A stretch of DNA of 64,000 nt from Anaerolineales bacterium (lineage in GTDB: Bacteria > Chloroflexota > Anaerolineae > Anaerolineales > Villigracilaceae), in the NCBI GenBank assembly GCA_030583905.1, contig CP129481.1, forward strand, positions 682,001 to 746,000, read 5' to 3'. A program made the translations under genes and the position numbers. The notes under the pieces were generated by a model, which searched no databases, was not told the origin of the DNA, and saw nothing but the letters and a program-made list of their open reading frames with translations. Numbering within the stretch: the first letter of the stretch is position 1; each line of letters starts with the position of its first letter. Positions 52,382-61,348 of this stretch are shown here, piece by piece.

Positions 52382-53349
52382 CGCGCCAATTCCACCACCA
52401 GCGTATCCAGAGCCAGGTCCAGTGTGACTTGGCTCGTTTTTACTTGCTCATCGATGTTTAATAACTGACGATAAACGCTTTCAAGCGATTCCATCGTGAA
52501 ACGCCCCGCCTGCCCGGTGGTCTTCTCTGCCACGAATGGATGCACACCCAAAGCGCGCGCCACATCATCTTTGTTTCCCCGCCCATCCAAAATTTCACGC
52601 GCCTGGATCAATAAACGAAATTGACGCACGACCATGCCCCACAACGAAAATGCGTCTTCGTTCTCCAACAAACGATGCAATAATTTCTGCGCCGTTTTGG
52701 CATTGCCTTGTGACAAGGCATCGACGAAATCGAACACGCTTTGCTGGGATGTGACGATACAAACCGCCTCCACATCGGACCCGCGAACGGATCGCTCCCA
52801 GTTGACATATGCCAACAGTTTGGCGATTTCCATCCCCGCCTGACGGGTATCCACGCCCGTCATTTCAGCGAGACGCGCCGCCGCGGGCGGTTCGATATTC
52901 CCACCTTGATTCTTCGCTTCGTTGATGATCCAGCCGGGCATGTCGCGTTGCTGCGGCAGGAAAAATCCCTGCGACTTGACCTGCGGTTTTTTCTTATCCG
53001 CCCACTTTACCAGCCAATGTTTATCGGCTTCCTTCGGTTTTTCCACCGTGTCGAACAAAATGACCTTTGCCGTATCGGGCGCTTTCTCTAAAAATTCCAG
53101 GAATTTTTTGCGGGCGGCTGGATTATTATATTTTGCAGAAGGATAAGCGATGAAAACCAGTCTCTTCGGCGCGAGGAACGGCATGGCGTTGACCGCATTA
53201 TTGAGGTCGTTCTCACTCATCGTGCGCGCTTCGAGACGGGTCATGTTCATGTCGGCTGTGGTGGAGTCGCTAAACTCGGACTCGAAGTCCTTGAGTTTGC
53301 GCGCAATGGCGAATTCATCGTTGCCGTAGAGGAGGAAGATGGTGGGCAT
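52378..53349 (-). CDS. holA: DNA polymerase III delta subunit
   Basis: 323 residues. Clamp-loader delta subunit that opens the beta ring. N-terminal MPTIFLLYGNDEFAIARKLK (degenerate P-loop), LNNAVNAMPFLAPKRLVFIA, IINEAKNQGGNIEPPAAARL, AEMTGVDTRQAGMEIAKLLA and FDFVDALSQGNAKTAQKLLH in the domain II/III order of HolA. Monocistronic; convergent with the ATL gene and sharing its stop palindrome. Confidence 0.93.
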   Translation of the reverse strand: MPTIFLLYGNDEFAIARKLKDFESEFSDSTTADMNMTRLEARTMSENDLNNAVNAMPFLAPKRLVFIAYPSAKYNNPAARKKFLEFLEKAPDTAKVILFDTVEKPKEADKHWLVKWADKKKPQVKSQGFFLPQQRDMPGWIINEAKNQGGNIEPPAAARLAEMTGVDTRQAGMEIAKLLAYVNWERSVRGSDVEAVCIVTSQQSVFDFVDALSQGNAKTAQKLLHRLLENEDAFSLWGMVVRQFRLLIQAREILDGRGNKDDVARALGVHPFVAEKTTGQAGRFTMESLESVYRQLLNIDEQVKTSQVTLDLALDTLVVELAR

Positions 53350-53376
53350 GGTGTTGGGGTACGATATATCGTGCCA

Positions 53377-53862
53377 TTACTTGGTGATCACCCGATGAAC
53401 ACCCTTGCGGACGGGCACAATATCCACGATCTGCATGGAACCCAAATTCGCTTCGGTGGTGACGTGTTTCTGGAGCCACGGTCCAAGCGGTTTGCTCAGG
53501 CTGAATCCGACGAGGGCAAATGTCAATGCGAAGGGGATGAGCAGGAATCGCCAGAGGGTGGATCGAGTCGCTCGAAGCGGCGCCCAGGCAAAGGTCGCGG
53601 AAAGAAGCGCGGTGGTCGCGAGGTTGGTCCCGCAGCCGGGATGGATGGCAAGTTCGCTTTCACCAGAATTGAGTCGCGTGTGCGCTTCCGTGGCGGATTC
53701 CCAAACCTGTTGGGTGGTCAGGTCGCCGAGCAGGAAGAAGCCGGTGGGATTGGAATGTCCCGCCATGCGTTTGCCGGGATGCCTGCGCGCGAGCAGGTGA
53801 ATGGTGGCATGTTCGAGCGCGTGGTTGCGCCGCGTTTCGAGAATGAGGGGAAAGTTGAGCAT
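53377..53862 (-). CDS. DUF6391 domain protein
   Basis: 161 residues. ILETRRNHALEHATIHLLAR, GHSNPTGFFLLGD and SELAIHPGCGTNLATTALLS are DUF6391 hallmarks. Two or more membrane helices follow (TLWRFLLIPFALTFALVGFS) before a short C-terminal tail. Function unknown. A -10 TATAAT on the minus strand (plus 53869-53874) sits 6 nt before the ATG, so the mRNA is probably leaderless; that promoter lies at the very end of dus. Confidence 0.88.
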   Translation of the reverse strand: MLNFPLILETRRNHALEHATIHLLARRHPGKRMAGHSNPTGFFLLGDLTTQQVWESATEAHTRLNSGESELAIHPGCGTNLATTALLSATFAWAPLRATRSTLWRFLLIPFALTFALVGFSLSKPLGPWLQKHVTTEANLGSMQIVDIVPVRKGVHRVITK

Positions 53863-53876
53863 GGGGTGATTATACG

Positions 53877-54848
53877 TTAGGCTTGCATGATGGGCGAGTC
53901 GTAGATTCTTTCGAGCAGTTCCAGGAACTCGGCTGATGGACGCGATTTGAGAATCTCCTTGCGCTCGTCACGGGTGAGGTGTTGCATCATCACGTATTGG
54001 ACGGCGTTCTTGCGGAACAAACGTTGACCGTCCTCTTCGCCGTAGAATTCAACGCAGCGCTCAAGGTGTTTACGGATGGTCTGCTTCAGCGCATCTGGCG
54101 GGACCTGATCGCGGTCGAGGCGTGAAAATATCCATGGGTTGGGGATCGCGCCGCGCCCGATCATGACGGCATCCACACCTGTGTGATTTTTCATACGGTC
54201 GATGTCCGCGACGGTTTTTACGTCGCCGCTGCCGATGACGGGAATCTTGACCAGCGATTTTACTTCGGCGATCGCATCCCAATCGGCGTTGCCCGCGTAG
54301 CGTTGTTCCTTTGTCCGCCCATGCACAGCGACCAGCGAGCCGCCTTCCTCTTCGACGACGCGGGCGATGAGTTTGTAATTTTTATTTTTATCCCAGCCGA
54401 GGCGGATCTTTCCCGTCACCGGCACGCGCAGATGTTTGACCAGTTTGCGGAACGTGCGCGCGATGCGCAGCGGGGAGGGCATCATGCCGACGCCCGCGCC
54501 GCGGTCCGCGATGGTTTTTGCGGGACAGCCCATGTTCAGGTCAATGATGTCGGGTTTGAGTTCCTGGATTTTCAACGCGGCTTGCAGGATGAGATCCGAA
54601 TCCTCGCCGTATATTTGGAATGTGATGGGGCGTTCGGCTTGCTTGAAGAACAGTCGTTTGGCAGGTTCCTTCGAACGGCTGAGGATCTTCTCCACCTTGA
54701 CGAATTCGGTGTAACTCATTGCCGAGCCGAGTTCGCGGCAGATCGAGCGGAAGGGCCAGTCGGAATACCCGTCCATCGGCGCGAGGATGGTATCGCCGTG
54801 GATGGGGATGTCGCGGATAAAGAAATTGGGTGTCTTGCCTTCGTTCAT
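53877..54848 (-). CDS. dus: tRNA-dihydrouridine synthase
   Basis: 323 residues from the ATG at 54848; the longer frame is rejected because TATACT (plus 54856-54861) lies 7 nt upstream, which would be transcribed outside the mRNA. FMN-dependent reduction of tRNA uridines. Motifs: LAPMDGYSDWPFR, SYTEFVKVEKILSR, PDIIDLNMGCPAKTI (catalytic Cys), GKIRLGWD, AVHGRTKEQRYAGNADW, IPVIGSGDVKTVAD, MIGRGAIPNPWIF. Which uridine it modifies (DusA/B/C class) is not evident. Confidence 0.95.
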   Translation of the reverse strand: MNEGKTPNFFIRDIPIHGDTILAPMDGYSDWPFRSICRELGSAMSYTEFVKVEKILSRSKEPAKRLFFKQAERPITFQIYGEDSDLILQAALKIQELKPDIIDLNMGCPAKTIADRGAGVGMMPSPLRIARTFRKLVKHLRVPVTGKIRLGWDKNKNYKLIARVVEEEGGSLVAVHGRTKEQRYAGNADWDAIAEVKSLVKIPVIGSGDVKTVADIDRMKNHTGVDAVMIGRGAIPNPWIFSRLDRDQVPPDALKQTIRKHLERCVEFYGEEDGQRLFRKNAVQYVMMQHLTRDERKEILKSRPSAEFLELLERIYDSPIMQA

Positions 54849-54871
54849 GATGAAAAGTATAACAAAGAATA

Positions 54872-54904
54872 AGACTCTCAAGGTCTTGAAGACCTTGAGA
54901 GTCT
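54872..54904 (-). terminator. Terminator of msrA (33-bp near-perfect palindrome)
   Basis: AGACTCTCAAGGTCTT and AAGACCTTGAGAGTCT (16 bp) flank one base. Next on the minus strand comes a T-rich stretch TATTCTTTG. It separates msrA from dus. AAGGTCTTGAAGACCTT-like palindromes are a common terminator type in this genome. Confidence 0.8.
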
Positions 54905-54914
54905 GTTGTTTTAT

Positions 54915-55466
54915 TTACGCCGACTGTTTTTTCCACAACTCCAAAAAGTGCTTGCGGAACTTGCTGACCTTCGGTGCGACAACCGCCATGCAATACGGCT
55001 GGTAAGGGTTCTTCGCGAAATATTCCTGATGATAGTCTTCGGCGATGTAGAAATCCTTGAGCGGTTCGATCTCGGTGACGATGGCTTGGTCCCAGACCTT
55101 CTGCGCCTCCAACTCACGAATAACCTGCTCCGCCTCCCGTTTCTGATCCTCGCTGTGATAGTAGATTCCCGAACGGTATTGCGTGCCCACGTCCGCACCC
55201 TGGCGGTTGAGCGTAGTCGGGTCATGGATCGTGAAGAAGATGTTGAGCAGGTCGCGGAGGGTGATGACCGACGGGTCGAATTTGATCTGAACCACCTCGG
55301 CGTGCCCCGTGTCGCCGTTGCAGACGGCGCGATAGGTCGGGTTGGGGACATGTCCATTGGCGTAGCCTGAATCTACAGAAAGGACGCCCTTCACTTCGTC
55401 ATATACGGCTTCAAGACACCAGAAACAGCCTCCAGCCAGCGTGATGGTCTCATAATTTGTGCTCAT
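54915..55466 (-). CDS. msrA: Peptide-methionine (S)-S-oxide reductase
   Basis: 183 residues. Reduces methionine-S-sulfoxide. Catalytic motif [17 protein letters not shown] (GCFWC; Cys12-Trp-Cys), substrate site [38 protein letters not shown], and the C-terminal QEYFAKNP. No fused MsrB. Ends at a strong terminator. The active-site cysteine is TGC, not TGA, in contrast to the peroxiredoxin at 60799. Confidence 0.96.
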   Translation of the reverse strand: MSTNYETITLAGGCFWCLEAVYDEVKGVLSVDSGYANGHVPNPTYRAVCNGDTGHAEVVQIKFDPSVITLRDLLNIFFTIHDPTTLNRQGADVGTQYRSGIYYHSEDQKREAEQVIRELEAQKVWDQAIVTEIEPLKDFYIAEDYHQEYFAKNPYQPYCMAVVAPKVSKFRKHFLELWKKQSA

Positions 55467-55540
55467 GATAAATTCTCCTTTTCTAAAAATCAGATGCGGC
55501 GTGATGGAAAAATATCCTTAATGGGTGGTGATAGTTTAAC

Positions 55541-55565
55541 AAAAAAAGACCGCCTCGCGGCGATC
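55541..55565 (-). terminator. Intrinsic terminator of the 353-aa gene
   Basis: On the minus strand GATCGCC-GCGA-GGCGGTC is followed by seven T (plus 55541-55547). Confidence 0.85.
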
Positions 55566-55574
55566 TTCGGGCAG

Positions 55575-56636
55575 TTACCTCATTCCTGAGATGGTGATCA
55601 ACCCGTTGGTCACATTGACATTCATCAGTTCCAAACCCGGCAAGTGCCCGTTGATCTTATCTGTAAGAGATTGGTTCAGCCAGGATTCGACCTGCGCTGT
55701 CAACAGGCTGGGGATGGTCTGTTGACCGATCTGGATGGATTCGATCTTGAAGCGGGGATGTTTGTTCCCGTCAATACTAATCGTGCCGATGATAAGAGCG
55801 GAGGTCGATGTATCATTTCCCGTCACAACACCCCAGACCTGTATTTTCCCGTTCCGCAAATAAACTTGTACATCATCCAATGGCAGGTCGGGATTGTTTT
55901 GCATTCCCATTGCCAGCCAGGAGGTGACCTGCTGTTCCGTGATCGTGATGGATGACAACGATCCGGATTGCGGCAGGGCGTTCTCCAGCAGGGATTTTGC
56001 CTCCAAGCCAGCCTTTTCAGAGACCATGATCTCGGCGCCCGGGCGCTCCGGCGCGCCTTCCATGCCGTTCTTTGAGTTCTCCACTGCAAAACCGATCAAC
56101 GCATCCACGAGGGGAGCATACTGGGGATAATTCATGCCCACTTGGGCGCGGGTTTCCGGCGCGACATCGCCTGCAAATACCGAATCGCTGTACAAATCGG
56201 GCGTGGAAATTGCCAGTATCTGTGCCATCTTCGATTCGGGATTGTTGCGCGCCACAACGAGCGTGGTCGTGCCGAAAAGAATCGCCACAACCAGCACTGA
56301 CAGCGCCGCACGCAGTGCTTTTTTGTAAGGGTTTGGCTTTGGCTGCCAAAGGTCGGTATTGGAATTGCCGTTGCCGGATCTCGGCAGGGTGGGGTTGGTG
56401 GATCGTACGCGGGAAATCCCGATCCTGGCTTCGTTATTGCCCGGATTGATCTTGAGCGTGCGTTCGTAGCATTTCATCCTGCCCTGTTTATCTTCTACGA
56501 TGCGCGCCATGAGCATCCAAGCGGCTTCATCGTCCGGGTGGGCGGATAGGTATTCGGTCAAATACTTTTTTGCCAGTCCGCGGTTTCCGCGCTGGAAGGT
56601 GTAATCGGCTTGCTTGAAAAGTTCTTGTTTTGTCAT
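55575..56636 (-). CDS. TPR-containing single-pass membrane protein, hypothetical
   Basis: 353 residues. Cytosolic N-terminal TPR-like region (1-70: FQRGNRGLAKKYLTEYLSAH, PDDEAAWMLMARIVEDKQGR), a Lys-rich patch, one membrane helix about 113-132 (ALRAALSVLVVAILFGTTTL) and an extracytoplasmic domain of 220 residues with a conserved late pattern (ITEQQVTSWLAMGMQNN, MNVNVTNGLITISGM). The last region resembles periplasmic lipid/peptide-binding domains of unknown function. Located between msrA and clpC. Confidence 0.75.
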   Translation of the reverse strand: MTKQELFKQADYTFQRGNRGLAKKYLTEYLSAHPDDEAAWMLMARIVEDKQGRMKCYERTLKINPGNNEARIGISRVRSTNPTLPRSGNGNSNTDLWQPKPNPYKKALRAALSVLVVAILFGTTTLVVARNNPESKMAQILAISTPDLYSDSVFAGDVAPETRAQVGMNYPQYAPLVDALIGFAVENSKNGMEGAPERPGAEIMVSEKAGLEAKSLLENALPQSGSLSSITITEQQVTSWLAMGMQNNPDLPLDDVQVYLRNGKIQVWGVVTGNDTSTSALIIGTISIDGNKHPRFKIESIQIGQQTIPSLLTAQVESWLNQSLTDKINGHLPGLELMNVNVTNGLITISGMR

Positions 56637-56648
56637 GTTAATTGCAGA

Positions 56649-56666
56649 GGCGACGCATGCGTCGCC
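56649..56666. repeat. 18-bp perfect palindrome of the GGGGCGAC family
   Basis: GGCGACGCATGCGTCGCC is self-complementary in full, located between the clpC stop and the TPR gene start. It shares arms with the other GGCGACCC-type elements of the window. Confidence 0.8.
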
Positions 56667-56679
56667 CCTGCGTGATTAT

Positions 56680-59163
56680 TTACAAACTCGGCTCGGCGAG
56701 TTTTTCCTGCGTTTTTTCGAGCATAATCTCGCCGTCGTCGTTGATGTTTACTTCAACAGAGTCGCCGGTCATGAATTCGCCGCCGAGCAATTTGTCGGAC
56801 AGGGGATCTTCGACCTTCTGCTGGATGACGCGGCGCAGCGGACGGGCACCAAACTCGGCATCGAAGCCCTGCTCTGCCAGCAAGGACAAAGCCTCAGGTG
56901 TGGCGGTCAGCACCAGGTCATGGTCTTTGAGGCGCTGGGCGACCTTCTCCAGTTCGAGAGAGACGATCTTCTGGATGTCTTCCTTGTTAAGCGAGCGGAA
57001 GATGACGACAGAATCCATGCGGTTGATGAATTCGGGGCGGAAGGCGCGTTTGAGCGATTCGCTCAACTTCTTGCGCATTTCTTCGTAGGAAAGTTTTTCT
57101 TCGACAGCCTCATCGCGCTTCATGGCGAAGCCGAGGGAGGATTGCCGTTTGATGACGTCCGCGCCGATGTTGGAGGTCATGACGATGATGGCGTTGCGGA
57201 AATCCACCTTGCGTCCCTTTGCATCGCTGAGGTGACCTTCTTCCATGATCTGCAACAGCATGTTATGGACTTCGGGGTGCGCCTTTTCGATCTCGTCGAA
57301 GACGACGATGGAATACGGACGGCGGCGCAGCGCTTCGGTCAGTTGACCTGCGTCCTCGTAGCCGACGTAGCCGGGAGGCGCGCCGACAAGGCGGGAGGCG
57401 GTGTGCCGTTCCATGAACTCGGACATGTCGAGTTGAATGGCGGCGTCTTCGCTGCCGAACATGAACTTGGCGAGCGCCTTGGTGAGTTCGGTCTTGCCGA
57501 CGCCGGTCGGTCCGAGGAACATGAAGGAACCGATGGGGCGTTTGGGGTCTTTCAACCCGGCGCGCGCGCGGCGTACGGCGCGGGAGATGGCGATGATCGC
57601 ATCTTCCTGCCCGATGATGGCTTTGCGGAGTTCATCTTCCATCTTGAGCAGGCGATGGGATTCTTCCTCTGCCAGCTGCATGAGCGGCACGCCCGTCCAC
57701 ATGGAGACAACTTCGGCGATATCCTCCGCCGAGACGACGGGGCTGGTGGCGCGGTCCCAGCCGGTGCGCAGACGTTCGATCTGCTGACCGAGGTCAAACT
57801 CGCGTTCTTCCCATTCCTTGATGTCTTCGCTGTTGCCTTCCTCCTGCGCGAGGGTGCGGTTCTGGCGCGCCTGGCGCAGTTGACTGAATAAGTCCTTGGC
57901 ATGTTTCGCGGCGGGGCTTTTGTACATGCGTACGCGCGATGATGATTCATCGATCAGGTCGATGGCTTTGTCGGGTAAAAAGCGTTCGGTGACGTAGCGC
58001 GAGGACAGGTGCGCGGCGGCTTCGAGCGCCTCGTCGGAGATGACGAGGTGGTGATGTTCTTCATACGCGCCGCGAATGCCCTTGAGGATGGCGATGGTTT
58101 CCTCCTCGGAGGGTTCGTCCACTTGGATGGGTTGGAAGCGGCGTTCGAGCGCGGCATCCGATTCGATGTGCTTGCGGTATTCATCGAGCGTGGTCGCGCC
58201 GATGACCTGCAATTCGCCGCGGGATAAGGCTGGCTTGAGGATGTTTGCCGCATCGACGGAGGACCCTGCGGCTCCCGCCCCGACGAGCATGTGAACCTCG
58301 TCTATGAACAGGATCGCGCCCGATTGTTTCAACTCATCTATGATGCGCTTGAGCCTTTCCTCGAACTGACCGCGGTACATCGTGCCAGCCACGAGCGAAC
58401 CGACATCCAATTGCAGGACGCGTTTGTTCATGAGCGGCGCAGGGACATCGCCTTCGACGATGCGTTGGGCGAGTCCTTCGACGATGGCGGTCTTGCCGAC
58501 GCCGGGTTCGCCGATGAGCGCGGGGTTGTTCTTGGTGCGGCGTGCCAAAATCTGGATGACGCGCTCGATCTCCATCTGCCGCCCGATGACGGGGTCGAGT
58601 TTTTTCTCCTCGGCTTTGGAGGTCAGATCCGAGGCGAGTTGGTCCACGAGCGGGGTTTTGGGATTGGCGGCTGAGGCGCCGCGTCCGCCCTGGGTGGGTG
58701 CGGCAGGTGTCGGCGAGGATGAAGCGGATTCGTTCAGCACGCGGCGCGTCTGGCGGCGGATCTGGTCCGGCGTCACGCCAAGTCTGCGGAGCACTTCCAT
58801 CGCGACGGATTCAATGCGAACCAGCCCGAGCAGGATGTGTTCGGTTCCGATGTAGTGATGCCCGAGGCGGCGCGCCTCGTCCACGGCAAATTCAAGCACT
58901 TGCTGGGTTTCGGGCGCAAGTTCGATGCGGTTGGGATCAAAAGTGACAGGCGGCGCTGAAACACGCGCCACCACTTCGCGGACGCGGTCTGGGGTCATGC
59001 CGAGTTCGCGAAGGACGCGTCCTGCGACGCCTCCTTCTTCGTCCATTAATCCGAGCAGAAGATGCTCGGTTCCAATGCTATTCTGGCGGGCGCGTTCGGC
59101 TTCCTGATGTGCGAGGCTGAGAACACGCCGTGCTCGCTGTGTAAATCTTTCCATGCCAGCCAT
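56680..59163 (-). CDS. clpC: ATP-dependent chaperone/protease subunit ClpC
   Basis: 827 residues from the ATG at 59163 (GGAG 7 bases upstream). Two Clp-N repeats ([34 protein letters not shown]), first AAA+ domain ([25 protein letters not shown]), a UVR/middle region ([18 protein letters not shown]), second AAA+ domain ([26 protein letters not shown]) and the C-terminal sensor region. The IGF/L loop for ClpP binding (SSLGFA) is present. Unfolds substrates for ClpP; clpP itself is not in the window. Confidence 0.95.
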   Translation of the reverse strand: MAGMERFTQRARRVLSLAHQEAERARQNSIGTEHLLLGLMDEEGGVAGRVLRELGMTPDRVREVVARVSAPPVTFDPNRIELAPETQQVLEFAVDEARRLGHHYIGTEHILLGLVRIESVAMEVLRRLGVTPDQIRRQTRRVLNESASSSPTPAAPTQGGRGASAANPKTPLVDQLASDLTSKAEEKKLDPVIGRQMEIERVIQILARRTKNNPALIGEPGVGKTAIVEGLAQRIVEGDVPAPLMNKRVLQLDVGSLVAGTMYRGQFEERLKRIIDELKQSGAILFIDEVHMLVGAGAAGSSVDAANILKPALSRGELQVIGATTLDEYRKHIESDAALERRFQPIQVDEPSEEETIAILKGIRGAYEEHHHLVISDEALEAAAHLSSRYVTERFLPDKAIDLIDESSSRVRMYKSPAAKHAKDLFSQLRQARQNRTLAQEEGNSEDIKEWEEREFDLGQQIERLRTGWDRATSPVVSAEDIAEVVSMWTGVPLMQLAEEESHRLLKMEDELRKAIIGQEDAIIAISRAVRRARAGLKDPKRPIGSFMFLGPTGVGKTELTKALAKFMFGSEDAAIQLDMSEFMERHTASRLVGAPPGYVGYEDAGQLTEALRRRPYSIVVFDEIEKAHPEVHNMLLQIMEEGHLSDAKGRKVDFRNAIIVMTSNIGADVIKRQSSLGFAMKRDEAVEEKLSYEEMRKKLSESLKRAFRPEFINRMDSVVIFRSLNKEDIQKIVSLELEKVAQRLKDHDLVLTATPEALSLLAEQGFDAEFGARPLRRVIQQKVEDPLSDKLLGGEFMTGDSVEVNINDDGEIMLEKTQEKLAEPSL

Positions 59164-59308
59164 AATAATTCTCCTAAAATTCCTTATAAAGGATTCTACC
59201 AAAAAGCGGGGAGGCGCGTGTAGGAAAAAGGTTAGAGTTTCCTTACGATAGGCGTATGTTTTCGTTCATTTTCCCCCGAAAAGCGTGAAATCAGACGGGG
59301 TTCCTGTA

Positions 59309-59638
59309 TTATCGGTTGTCCCCATCGCCCTGAATCTTACCGCGCGCCTGCCTGTCCAAAAGTTTGGTTAAATTGGATTCGGCAACTTCGTCGAGGGAAA
59401 GATCCAGCTCGGTGCAGACTTGGGCAATGTACCACAGGACGTCGCCGAGTTCGGCTTTGAGCGCTTCCCGTTCCGCTTCGCCGACGACCCCGTCCTTGTC
59501 TCTAAAAATCTTCTTGATCTTCCCCGCCACTTCTCCCGCCTCGTTGACCAGACCGAGAGTCGGGTAGATGACCCCATGCCCAATGGCGGGATATTTCGCG
59601 GTAACGCGGGATTTGGTTTGGTAGTCTGTGAAGTTCAT
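59309..59638 (-). CDS. MazG-like nucleotide pyrophosphohydrolase
   Basis: 109 residues, all-alpha NTP-PPase. Metal-binding helices: GLVNEAGEVAGKIKKIFRDK (ExxE) and LKAELGDVLWYIAQVCTELD (ExxD). This is the short single-domain MazG type that cleans non-canonical nucleotides. A 145-bp spacer to clpC has no gene. Starts near ATAT-rich DNA with no clear ribosome site. Confidence 0.9.
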   Translation of the reverse strand: MNFTDYQTKSRVTAKYPAIGHGVIYPTLGLVNEAGEVAGKIKKIFRDKDGVVGEAEREALKAELGDVLWYIAQVCTELDLSLDEVAESNLTKLLDRQARGKIQGDGDNR

Positions 59639-59659
59639 GAATATGTCTCTTTTCGGTAA

Positions 59660-59678
59660 GGCGGGTTGAAAACCCGCC
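59660..59678. repeat. GC-rich hairpin element between MazG-like and LLM genes
   Basis: GGCGGGTT-GAA-AACCCGCC, 8-bp perfect stem, of a dispersed hairpin type; not followed by a T-tract on either strand. Confidence 0.6.
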
Positions 59679-59691
59679 GAATATTGAGTGC

Positions 59692-59717
59692 AAAAAATGT
59701 CCGGCTAGAAACCGGAC
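59692..59717 (-). terminator. Terminator of the LLM-class gene
   Basis: On the minus strand GTCCGG-TTTCTAG-CCGGAC is followed by ATTTTTT (plus A run 59692-59697), directly after the stop at 59725. Confidence 0.85.
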
Positions 59718-59724
59718 CTACAGG

Positions 59725-60723
59725 CTAATTAAACGCCTTCGCCAGCTTCTTCCACCACTCATCCTTTTCGCCGGGGACGAAGGGCGTGTACAGCGTGATG
59801 CGGTCTGCGATGCCGTCGTAGCGTTTCTTCAGGTCAGATGCAAGACCTTCCTGCGTGGTCATCAAACAAAATTCCGCCAGCATCTCGTCCGTGATGAGCA
59901 TGGGCATTTCGTGCCACTCGCCTTTGGATGCGAAGCCTGAAAGTTTTTCGGCGGTTTCGCCCCAGCCGTGCAAATCCATTACGGGTTTGTACGAAGGCGT
60001 GGATGCGTAGAATGCGACCTGCATCCGCGCAAAGCCGACTTCTTCAGGCGTAGTCGCCACAAAGGGAGTCATCGAAACGGCAATGTCACTGCGCTTGCGT
60101 CCGCCCTTTTTCAAGCCTTCCTCGATGGCGGGCAGGATGACCTCGTTCATATATCTCGGACTGTTGAACGGGTGCGCATGGAAACCTTCGCATAGTTCGC
60201 CCGCGAGTTTTGCCAAGCCGGTATTCACTCCTGCAATGTAAATTGGAATTTGTGGATTTGGAATTGCGCCCGGATTAAAAAAGGGCGACATCAACGTTAC
60301 TTTGTAATATTCGCCGCGGAAGTTCAACTTCGAGCCGTTCTGCCACGCATCCCAAAACGCGCGGATGACCTGGATCTGCTCGCGCAGTTTCCCCGTCACG
60401 GATTGGGGCCACTGCATCCCAAAGCGCCTCTCGACATGCGCCTTGACCTGCGTGCCAAGTCCCAGAATGAATCGCCCCCCAGACTGCGCCGCCAAGTCCC
60501 ATGCGGTGTAGGCAAGGTTGGCGGGCGAACGCGCAAACGACACGGCAATCGCAGTCCCCATCTCCACCTTGGATGTGTGCTCCGCGATCAGTGTGCAGGG
60601 CAAAAACGGATCGTGCTGGGTTTCCTGAGTCCACAGCGCAGCGAAGCCGATCCCTTCGGCGGCTTTTGCAACAGCAGGGACATCTCTTAATTGAACTGGG
60701 GGCAGTGCGGCATCGAGTTTCAT
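59725..60723 (-). CDS. LLM-class flavin/F420-dependent oxidoreductase (TIGR03617-like)
   Basis: 332 residues from the ATG at 60723; TATACT (plus 60730-60735) is 6 nt upstream, so the longer frame is excluded and the mRNA is leaderless. Luciferase-like TIM barrel: KLDAALPPVQLRDVPAVAKA, ALWTQETQHDPFLP, TAIAVSFARSPANLAYTAWD, GGRFILGLGTQVKAHVERRF, IPIYIAGVN. Members reduce or oxidise unknown substrates with F420 or FMN. The gene is single. Confidence 0.88.
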   Translation of the reverse strand: MKLDAALPPVQLRDVPAVAKAAEGIGFAALWTQETQHDPFLPCTLIAEHTSKVEMGTAIAVSFARSPANLAYTAWDLAAQSGGRFILGLGTQVKAHVERRFGMQWPQSVTGKLREQIQVIRAFWDAWQNGSKLNFRGEYYKVTLMSPFFNPGAIPNPQIPIYIAGVNTGLAKLAGELCEGFHAHPFNSPRYMNEVILPAIEEGLKKGGRKRSDIAVSMTPFVATTPEEVGFARMQVAFYASTPSYKPVMDLHGWGETAEKLSGFASKGEWHEMPMLITDEMLAEFCLMTTQEGLASDLKKRYDGIADRITLYTPFVPGEKDEWWKKLAKAFN

Positions 60724-60764
60724 AAGGCAAGTATACAAGGTGAAAAGGGAATAGGGAATGGGAA

Positions 60765-60792
60765 ACAAAAAAGTCCCGCGTATGCGGGACTT
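60765..60792 (-). terminator. Terminator of the selenoperoxiredoxin gene
   Basis: AAGTCCCGC-GTAT-GCGGGACTT is a perfect 9-bp stem. On the minus strand TTTTTT follows (plus A run 60765-60770). Confidence 0.9.
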
Positions 60793-60798
60793 CAACGG

Positions 60799-61296
60799 TC
60801 ACATTTTTTGCTCTTCGTTCAGACTATCCACAAATCCGTACAACTCACGGCTTTCCTGCAGCCAGACGTTCGGGATGGTGGTTCGTTTCAAATAACGGAC
60901 AACTCCATCCTTATCCACCACCAGCGAGGCTGTCCGCTGGTAAAGCAGGAAATATTTCTCCAACTCATACAGGTTGTACACGGCGCGGTCCGGGTCAGAG
61001 AGGATGGGGAATGGCAGTTTTATCGCTTCGGCATATTTGCGGGCTTTCTCCACGCCTTCGCCCAAAATGACGATGATCTCTGCGCCGGCTTCCTTGAATT
61101 GTTCATAGAGTTTCCCCAACTGGGAAACATGCGAGCGGCATTGCATTCAGGTATATTCGCGGATGAAGAACACGATCACATTCGCCTTGCCGCGGAAATC
61201 CGTCAGCGCAATCTCCTGCCCGTTGGTGGCGGGTAGTTTGAAGTCCGGGGCAAGCGAGCCGATCTTGGCTTCGATGGAGTCGAGAGACAGAGACAT
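60799..61296 (-). CDS. Peroxiredoxin-like protein with in-frame TGA at the catalytic cysteine (predicted selenoprotein, UxxC)
   Basis: 165 residues counting TGA as Sec50, start ATG at 61296 with AGGA upstream. N-terminal part: SLAPDFKLPATNGQEIALTD, FRGKANVIVFFIREYT, then TGA (61147-61149), then MQCRSHVSQLGKLYEQFKEA, LPFPILSDPDRAVYNLYELE, LLYQRTASLVVDKDGVVRYL. Both sides of the TGA read as one AhpC/TSA (redoxin) domain, and relatives have Cys where TGA stands (REYTC-MQC). The motif is therefore UxxC. Normal family length only if TGA is read through; otherwise the 5' part would be a 49-residue fragment. A hairpin GTTTCCC-AGTTG-GGGAAAC begins 18 nt after the TGA. Ends at a clear terminator. Function: thiol/selenol-dependent peroxide reduction. 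Confidence 0.88.
61110..61149 (-). promoter_or_regulatory. Bacterial SECIS-like hairpin following the TGA codon
   Basis: On the minus strand, 18 nt after TGA, GTTTCCC pairs perfectly with GGGAAAC (plus 61110-61128) around the loop AGTTG. UGA-to-loop distance is 25 nt and G is in the second loop position, both within the rules known for bacterial SECIS elements (16-37 nt, G in the first two loop positions). Confidence 0.8.
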
Positions 61297-61348
61297 GGTT
61301 CAAATCCTAAAAAGTTTCATTGCTTAGATGCTGGACACATCCATTTTT

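Noticed and set aside
60799..61146. Peroxiredoxin starting at the ATG right after TGA (115 aa)
   Set aside because: It would remove the first strands of the redoxin fold (SLAPDFKLP, VIVFF), and there is no ribosome site before that ATG.
61103..61303. A 66-aa open frame on the minus strand across the TGA of the peroxiredoxin
   Set aside because: It is a shifted frame with no recognisable domain; the redoxin frame is on the same strand one frame over, and only TGA interrupts it.
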